Part shown: positions 1 to 3,852 of the stretch, piece after piece
How the letters are laid out: each line of letters opens with the position of its first letter
How positions within the stretch are numbered: position 1 is the stretch's first letter
Assembly (NCBI GenBank): GCA_023379515.1
Contig: JAMCQQ010000556.1
Span: 1 to 5,962 of the forward strand
Source: Actinomycetota bacterium
GTDB taxonomy: Bacteria; Actinomycetota; Humimicrobiia; Humimicrobiales; Humimicrobiaceae
Direction of reading: 5' to 3'
DNA: 5,962 nucleotides
Translations under genes and position numbers: made by a program
The notes under the pieces: model-generated
What the model saw: only the letters and a program-made list of their open reading frames with translations
Database searches by the model: none
Told to the model about the DNA's origin: nothing

Positions 1-126
1 ATAATCTCCCCCGGTTTATACATATTTTTAATATTTATTTGTTATAAACATCCTTCAATGCTTGAGGTGGTTCTGAATTCAGGGATTGTTTCCATCCTTC
101 TAAAAGGTTATCCTTAGTTACTTTAA
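1..126. repeat. Left arm of perfect 126-bp inverted repeat
   Basis: Every base pairs with its partner at 1460 minus its position, so the arm is the exact reverse complement of 1334-1459; identity stops at base 127. It carries the end of the substrate-binding protein gene, its stop codon, the following spacer and the first half of the downstream hairpin (half-stem TCCCCCGGTT at 7-16). The repeat is cut by the window edge, so it may extend further left. It could be a real duplication or a contig-end artefact; the sequence alone does not decide. Confidence 0.97.
35..126 (-). pseudogene. Inverted fragment of the substrate-binding protein gene, 3' end only
   Basis: Read on the minus strand, this stretch encodes the same last 29 residues as the gene at 238-1425 (KVTKDNLLEGW... 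to ...DVYNK), ending in a TAA whose complement lies at 35-37. Past the repeat boundary the frame continues for only nine unrelated codons (TICLVVEQF) before an in-frame TAA at 152-154, with no start codon in between. It is therefore not the tail of a second intact gene but a 3' remnant or an assembly duplicate. No expression signal is visible for it. Confidence 0.75.
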
Positions 127-150
127 ATTGTTCAACCACAAGACAAATTG

Positions 151-245
151 TTTAAAAAGGAGGTGAAACTGAATTAAGAAGAATATAAATAATTGATATA
201 TCTATCGATATATCTATTTAAAAGGAGGTAAAACTAAATGAAGAA
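151..245 (+). repeat. Duplicated ribosome-binding/start region (151-180 and 217-245)
   Basis: Two imperfect direct copies share the pattern TTTAAAA(A)GGAGGT, a purine, AAACT, a purine, AAT, then AAGAA. The downstream copy supplies the Shine-Dalgarno and ATG of the lipoprotein gene (GGAGG at 224-228, ATG at 238). In the upstream copy the position of the ATG is ATT (173-175), followed by AAGAAG and an in-frame TGA at 194-196; a GTG inside its Shine-Dalgarno (163-165) opens only a four-codon frame. The upstream copy thus looks like a dead duplicate of a translation start. Confidence 0.7.
195..217. promoter_or_regulatory. Tandem GATATATCTAT repeat, possible operator
   Basis: GATATATCTAT occurs at 195-205 and again at 207-217, separated by one base. 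Each copy contains the self-complementary octamer GATATATC, so two palindromes lie 12 bp apart, roughly one helical turn. The pair sits just upstream of the Shine-Dalgarno of the lipoprotein gene, where a repressor or activator could bind or where the 5' leader could fold. No convincing -35/-10 pair is seen between 127 and 220, so the promoter is unplaced. Regulatory function is inferred from position and symmetry only. Confidence 0.4.
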
Positions 246-1425
246 AGTAGGATTACTGTTGCTCATTGCAGTATTCGTAGTTTCAATGCTCGGTTTCGGA
301 GTTGGGTGTAAAACAACTGCAGCAGAAGCCACAACAGCAGCTGTTGAAACCACAGCAACCGAAACAACAGCAGCAACCACTGCAGCTGAAACAACTGCAG
401 CTGTGGGAAAAAAGATAAACTTGGAAGACTATGCTACAAGAGGTCCTAATGGTGAAGTGGCTGTAAGCTATACTGAATTAAAGTTAACAGAACAAGAAAA
501 AGAAGAAATCAGAAAAGGTAATTATAATGCAGCATTATTAATGCTTACAAATTTTGAATTCTTCACAGCACTTACAGCAGGGGCCCAAAGTGTTTTTGAT
601 GATCTCAATATTAAGGTTGTTGCAAATATGGATGCACAAATGGATGTTGTTAAGCAAAAAGATAATGTTGAAACAGTTATGGCATTAAATCCTAAAATAA
701 TAGTAGCCTTGGCATTAGATCCAGTAACAGCAGCTGAAGCATTTAAACCTGCTGTAGATGCTGGAGTCAAAATTTCTTTTTTAAGCAATCTACCTAATGG
801 ATATAAGTTTGGTAAAGATTATTTTGGACTTGTAACAGAAATACCTCAAGAAGAGGGTGAAGCTTGTGCCGAACTTTTAGCAAATTCCATGGGCAAAAAA
901 GGAAAAATTGGATGGGTGTTCCATGATACAAATTTTTATGTAACCAACCAGAGAGACAATGCATTTAAGGCTGTTATAGAAGCTAATTATCCTGAAATGG
1001 AAATTGTAGCAGAAGGAGGAGTAGCAGATTTTGCTAAAAGTAACGAAGTCGTTGCAGGAATGTTAACTACGCATCCAGAAATTACAGGATTGTATGTAAC
1101 AACAGATCCTGCTATGGGAGGAGTACTAGCAGCTCTTAGAGAAGCAAAAAGACAAGATGTTAAAGTTGTAACCATAGATTTGGGATTAGAAAGTGCAATA
1201 GACATGGCTCAAGGCAAAAATGTTGTAGGTATTGCAGCAGATTATCCCTTCCAGCTTGGAGAAGCATTGGCTTTAACAGCTGCTTATGGAATAATTGGAA
1301 AAGAAGCTCCAGATTTTGTAACAGTAGGTGTAATTAAAGTAACTAAGGATAACCTTTTAGAAGGATGGAAACAATCCCTGAATTCAGAACCACCTCAAGC
1401 ATTGAAGGATGTTTATAACAAATAA
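238..1425 (+). CDS. Sugar-type ABC transporter substrate-binding lipoprotein
   Basis: This 395-residue protein is probably the extracytoplasmic ligand receptor of an ABC importer. Residues 1-23 form a lipoprotein signal: MKK, a hydrophobic stretch LLLLIAVFVVSMLGF, then a GVGC lipobox with the anchored Cys at 24. Residues 25-57 are a Thr/Ala/Glu linker with repeated ETTA. From about residue 92 to 370 the sequence reads like a type I periplasmic-binding (RbsB/Peripla_BP_4) fold: VMALNPKIIVALALDP is the usual 'number of positions, value assigned' strand, and GYVTTDPAMGG-like and VVTIDLG segments follow in family order. Length suits the family. The ATG is set by AAAGGAGGT at 221-229. No permease or ATPase is adjacent; a hairpin follows at once, so it may be transcribed alone. 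The ligand cannot be named: sugars are commonest, but the fold also binds other small molecules. A 126-bp inverted copy of its 3' end lies at the window start. Confidence 0.88.
   Translation: MKKVGLLLLIAVFVVSMLGFGVGCKTTAAEATTAAVETTATETTAATTAAETTAAVGKKINLEDYATRGPNGEVAVSYTELKLTEQEKEEIRKGNYNAALLMLTNFEFFTALTAGAQSVFDDLNIKVVANMDAQMDVVKQKDNVETVMALNPKIIVALALDPVTAAEAFKPAVDAGVKISFLSNLPNGYKFGKDYFGLVTEIPQEEGEACAELLANSMGKKGKIGWVFHDTNFYVTNQRDNAFKAVIEANYPEMEIVAEGGVADFAKSNEVVAGMLTTHPEITGLYVTTDPAMGGVLAALREAKRQDVKVVTIDLGLESAIDMAQGKNVVGIAADYPFQLGEALALTAAYGIIGKEAPDFVTVGVIKVTKDNLLEGWKQSLNSEPPQALKDVYNK
310..408 (+). repeat. Low-complexity Thr/Ala linker coding repeat
   Basis: Residues 25-57 of the lipoprotein are almost only Thr, Ala and Glu, with ETTA at 37-40, 42-45 and 51-54 and near-repeats of GAAACAACAGCAGC in the DNA. 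The segment separates the lipidated Cys24 from the folded domain and probably acts as a flexible tether from the membrane. Repeats of this kind expand and contract by slippage, so the linker length may vary between strains. Confidence 0.8.
833..854 (+). repeat. 22-bp direct repeat, copy 1 (inside lipoprotein gene)
   Basis: This stretch is identical to 1675-1696 over 22 bases and encodes TEIPQEE in the same reading phase as the second copy, although the two host genes belong to unrelated families. The flanking bases (832 and 855) differ from those of the other copy. Confidence 0.85.
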
Positions 1426-1459
1426 ATATTAAAAATATGTATAAACCGGGGGAGATTAT
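1334..1459. repeat. Right arm of perfect 126-bp inverted repeat
   Basis: This arm covers the last 29 codons and stop of the lipoprotein gene, the spacer, and the hairpin up to the middle of its loop. It matches the reverse complement of 1-126 without mismatch. The segment between the arms (127-1333) holds the leader and nearly all of the gene. Recombination between the arms would flip that segment and rebuild an intact gene on the other strand, because each arm carries the missing 3' end. Confidence 0.97.
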
Positions 1460-1475
1460 TTAAATTCCCCCGGTT
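1444..1475. terminator. GC-rich stem-loop after the lipoprotein gene
   Basis: AACCGGGGGA at 1444-1453 pairs perfectly with TCCCCCGGTT at 1466-1475 around a 12-base AT-rich loop, starting 18 bases after the stop codon. Such a strong stem in very AT-rich DNA probably marks the 3' end of the lipoprotein transcript. On the plus strand it is followed by GGCTTAAAAAG, not a T-run, so it is not a textbook intrinsic terminator and may act mainly as a 3' protecting structure. Read on the minus strand it is followed by TATACATATTTTT, a better T-rich tail. Confidence 0.6.
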
Positions 1476-1492
1476 GGCTTAAAAAGATAGTA

Positions 1493-1508
1493 CAAAGTTT
1501 ATACTTTG
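1493..1508. other. Small inverted repeat in the intergenic gap
   Basis: CAAAGT (1493-1498) and ACTTTG (1503-1508) are exact inverted copies around the four bases TTAT, and a T-run (1514-1518) lies a few bases on. This may be a weak second terminator behind the stem-loop at 1444-1475 or an operator half-site pair for the downstream operon. The stem is short and AT-rich, so chance is a fair alternative. The rest of the 245-base gap (1426-1670) shows no gene on either strand that I can support. Confidence 0.25.
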
Positions 1509-1647
1509 CACAGTTTTTAAGATTTATTGCATTAAATAATCTCATAGTGTTTATTAGATATTGAGAGCTTAATCTGATTATTACAAAGTAAATAATTAAA
1601 AAAGTATGATAATCGTTAGAATTTAATAATATCACTTTAACAAGTAA

Positions 1648-1656
1648 TGTTATAAT
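1648..1656 (+). promoter_or_regulatory. Extended -10-like element TGTTATAAT
   Basis: TG, one base, then a consensus TATAAT (1651-1656) lies just before the M24-like gene. No good -35 hexamer sits at the expected distance, as an extended -10 can allow. The predicted RNA start would fall near 1663, leaving a leader of only about eight bases that would lose most of the GAGG ribosome site at 1661-1664. Either the message is nearly leaderless, or this is a chance match in AT-rich DNA and the true promoter lies further upstream in the gap. Confidence 0.35.
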
Positions 1657-1670
1657 TTTAGAGGCAATAA

Positions 1671-2834
1671 ATGCTAACAGAAATACCTCAAGAAGAATAT
1701 ACCAAAAGGATTTCAAAAATTCAAAAAGAACTTTATAAAAGAGATATTGATGCTTTAATTGTGCATTCAAATGAATCTGACTTTGCAAATGTTTTGTATC
1801 TATCTAATCATTGGCCTTTATTCGAAACAGCAGGAATTATTATTCCAAAGGAAGGTGAACCGATTCTACTTATAGGCCCAGAAGCAGAAACATATGCAGA
1901 ATCAAGAAGTAAAATTAAAAAGATTAGAAAAATGTTTGAATATAGGGAATCGGCAGAGCCTGACTATCCTGAAATGAAACTAAGTACTTTTAGTGAAATA
2001 TTTAATGAAATAAATTTTGGTAAAGGTATAAAAAATCTAGGGTTGGGTGATTATACTATACTTCCTCTTATAGTATATAATTCTATAAAGAAAGCACTAG
2101 GAAAAAATTATAAGTTGATTAGAGCCGATGATATTTTAACAAATTTAAGGTCTGTAAAAAGTGAAAACGAAATAGTTTTAATAAAAAAAGCTCATGAAAT
2201 AACTGAAATAGTTTTAGATGAAATACTGGGTAAAATAAGGCCAGGTTTAACAGAAAAACAGATTGTAGGTATGATACTTGAATCTCTATATAGAAATGGT
2301 GCTGAATGTGAAGCATACCCACAATACTTTTTTTGTGGAGCTATGACTAGAAATGCCATCTCGAGAACTACTTATAATAAAATAGAGAAAAATAAAATAA
2401 TCCAAATTAATATAGGAGCTAGATACAGTGGATATTCTTCATCAATAGGAAGACCTTTATTTATAGGGAAAATGCCACAAAATATGAAAAAATTAGTACA
2501 ATTTGGCCTCGATGTACATCTTAAAACTTATGAATGGATTAAAGAGGGAAATGAAGCCTCGGAAGTCGCTAAGAGATTTCTAAACTATTACAAATCAAAT
2601 GGCTATGAAGATAATTACCTTTATGGCCCATGTCATGGAACGGGAATAATAGAAGTTGAAAGACCCTGGCTTGAAACAAATTCTGAATACTTTTTAAAAG
2701 AAAACATGACATTTATGGCTGATACTTTTATAAAAACAGAAGAATACGGATTCAGATGGGAAGATGGTTTTAGAGTTAAAAAAAATGGCGTAGAGGTCTT
2801 TTCAGATAAATATCAAAATATCATTGAATTGTAA
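1671..2834 (+). CDS. M24-family (aminopeptidase P/creatinase-like) protein, metal site degenerate
   Basis: This 387-residue protein has the two-domain layout of the family. An N-terminal creatinase-type domain (about 5-150) opens with EIPQEEYTKRISKIQ and DIDALIV; a pita-bread domain (about 160-380) follows, starting at LRSVKSENEI. The length matches prolidase/aminopeptidase P-like proteins. Most of the five metal ligands are changed: the first Asp is Asn247 (INIGA), the second is Ser258 (GYSSSIGR), the first Glu is Asp351 (MADTF). His322 (CHGTG) and Glu364 (RWED) remain. Ordinary dimetal peptidase activity is therefore unlikely; a metal-independent hydrolase, as creatinase is in this fold, or a binding role fits better. 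The start is supported by GAGG at 1661-1664 and by the family's N-terminus. It is cytoplasmic (no signal peptide) and is first in a probable operon, 79 bases before the deacetylase. Substrate unknown. Confidence 0.85.
   Translation: MLTEIPQEEYTKRISKIQKELYKRDIDALIVHSNESDFANVLYLSNHWPLFETAGIIIPKEGEPILLIGPEAETYAESRSKIKKIRKMFEYRESAEPDYPEMKLSTFSEIFNEINFGKGIKNLGLGDYTILPLIVYNSIKKALGKNYKLIRADDILTNLRSVKSENEIVLIKKAHEITEIVLDEILGKIRPGLTEKQIVGMILESLYRNGAECEAYPQYFFCGAMTRNAISRTTYNKIEKNKIIQINIGARYSGYSSSIGRPLFIGKMPQNMKKLVQFGLDVHLKTYEWIKEGNEASEVAKRFLNYYKSNGYEDNYLYGPCHGTGIIEVERPWLETNSEYFLKENMTFMADTFIKTEEYGFRWEDGFRVKKNGVEVFSDKYQNIIEL
1675..1696 (+). repeat. 22-bp direct repeat, copy 2 (start of M24-like gene)
   Basis: Codons 2-9 of the M24-like gene include the same 22 bases as 833-854, in the same frame, giving TEIPQEE. 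EIPxEEYxxRI is a normal opening for M24 proteins, so this copy looks native to its gene. Confidence 0.85.
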
Positions 2835-2899
2835 AGTTATAAAAAAGCTGTATTAGACCAATAGTAATTATAAATTTATTTTTAAAAATTTAAATTCTT

Positions 2900-2905
2900 A
2901 AGGTG
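2900..2905 (+). promoter_or_regulatory. Ribosome-binding site deciding the deacetylase start
   Basis: AAGGTG lies eight bases before the ATG at 2914 and overlaps the in-frame GTG at 2905. A GTG inside the ribosome site cannot be served by it, so ATG 2914 is the better start. The 79-base gap holds no clear terminator, which supports cotranscription with the gene before. Confidence 0.6.
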
Positions 2906-2913
2906 TGATAAAA

Positions 2914-3813
2914 ATGAATTTGAAAAGAGAAATAATAGTTGTTTTAGGTTTTGACATGGAGACAGATGTTGGAAGCTGGACTCCTTATTATGAAGGATTG
3001 AAAAATGGTACACCCCTCATTCTTGAACTTTTAAAAAATAAAAATGTAAAAGGAACATTTTTCTTTACAGGAGAAGCAGTAAAAATAAATCCTGATGTTT
3101 GCAGATTGGTAGATAGTGAACAACATGAAGTCGGATGCCATAGTCTTTATCACGAAACTGTTGGAGATGCAATATTTGAAATTCCAGGAGTAAAACCACT
3201 TCTTCCTGAAGAGATAAAAAATAGATTGAGAATTGCTACCGAATTGGTTGAAAATACAATCAATAGTAAAAAAATACTATCTTTCAGATGCCCAAGGTTA
3301 TGGGGAAGTACTGAAGTTATAAATAGTCTTGAAGAGTTAGGTTATATTTCGGACGCATCATATCCCCTATATTTCTATGAAAAACAATTGCTCCCATATC
3401 ATCCATCAGAAAATAATTGGTTAGAGAAAGGTAATTTAAAAATTGTTGAAATTCCAAACTTTGCTGACATGACAATAAAAACAAAGGACCCTTATGGTAG
3501 AGACAGAGATCAGTGGCCTTTATTCAGGATAATTGGTGCAAAAGAATTAATGGTACACATAAATAATTTTATTGAATTTCTTTTTAATAAAGAATTCCCA
3601 GCTATTATCTGTTTTTATTTTCACCCATGGGAATTTATTAAAATGCCCACAGAATTTCAATATGCGGAAGGTACAGTAATTCCAGATGAATTTATTACAA
3701 AAAATTGTGGCAGATTTGCATTAAAGCAACTTGGAATATTAATAGATATGTTACTTGATAAAAATGCAAAATTTTTTACCGCAAGAGATATAGCATTAAA
3801 TTTTAAATGGTAA
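2914..3813 (+). CDS. NodB-type polysaccharide deacetylase family protein (CE4), cytoplasmic
   Basis: This 299-residue protein has the metal-dependent deacetylase motifs in family order: motif 1 LGFDMETD with Asp14, then KGTFFFTGE; the metal-binding HSLYH (His76, His80) in motif 2; FRCPR (Arg125, Pro127) in motif 3; SDASYP (Asp147) in motif 4; and FYFHPWE with the late His237 in motif 5. Such enzymes remove acetyl or similar acyl groups from N-acetylated sugars; relatives in the same fold act on other C-N bonds, for example the PuuE-type allantoinases, so the substrate is open. Motif 1 has FDME, not the usual FDDG. There is no signal peptide or membrane segment, unlike wall-acting deacetylases, which points to a small imported substrate. 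It sits between the M24-like gene and the hydrolase, 39 bases before the latter. ATG 2914 is preferred over GTG 2905 (residues counted from this ATG). Confidence 0.87.
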   Translation: MNLKREIIVVLGFDMETDVGSWTPYYEGLKNGTPLILELLKNKNVKGTFFFTGEAVKINPDVCRLVDSEQHEVGCHSLYHETVGDAIFEIPGVKPLLPEEIKNRLRIATELVENTINSKKILSFRCPRLWGSTEVINSLEELGYISDASYPLYFYEKQLLPYHPSENNWLEKGNLKIVEIPNFADMTIKTKDPYGRDRDQWPLFRIIGAKELMVHINNFIEFLFNKEFPAIICFYFHPWEFIKMPTEFQYAEGTVIPDEFITKNCGRFALKQLGILIDMLLDKNAKFFTARDIALNFKW

Positions 3814-3852
3814 ATATTGTTATTAAAAAATATTTTTTAAAGGGAGTTAATC

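Noticed and set aside
163..177. GTG AAA CTG AAT TAA as a leader peptide
   Set aside because: The start codon lies inside the Shine-Dalgarno itself and the frame is four codons long, so translation is implausible.
522..1205. Minus-strand open frames (522-788 and 987-1205) inside the lipoprotein gene
   Set aside because: They are antisense to a well-supported gene and show no family motif.
1456..1788. Minus-strand open frame of 110 codons across the intergenic gap
   Set aside because: It spans the hairpin, the gap and the start of the M24-like gene in antisense, has no ribosome site that I can see and a composition expected from AT-rich non-coding DNA.
2119..2322. Minus-strand open frame inside the M24-like gene
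   Set aside because: It is antisense to a recognised coding region; the Leu/Phe-rich product reflects the opposite strand's Lys/Glu codons.
2871..2897. AT-rich near-palindrome between the M24-like and deacetylase genes
   Set aside because: It is imperfect and has no GC pairs; in DNA this AT-rich such matches are expected by chance.
2905..2913. GTG at 2905 as the start of the deacetylase
   Set aside because: The GTG overlaps the AAGGTG ribosome site that serves ATG 2914, and the extra three residues match nothing in the family.
3823..3840. Perfect 18-bp palindrome TTAAAAAATATTTTTTAA between deacetylase and hydrolase
   Set aside because: It is made only of A and T, gives a weak stem with no GC, and sits directly before a good ribosome site, so a terminator here is unlikely.
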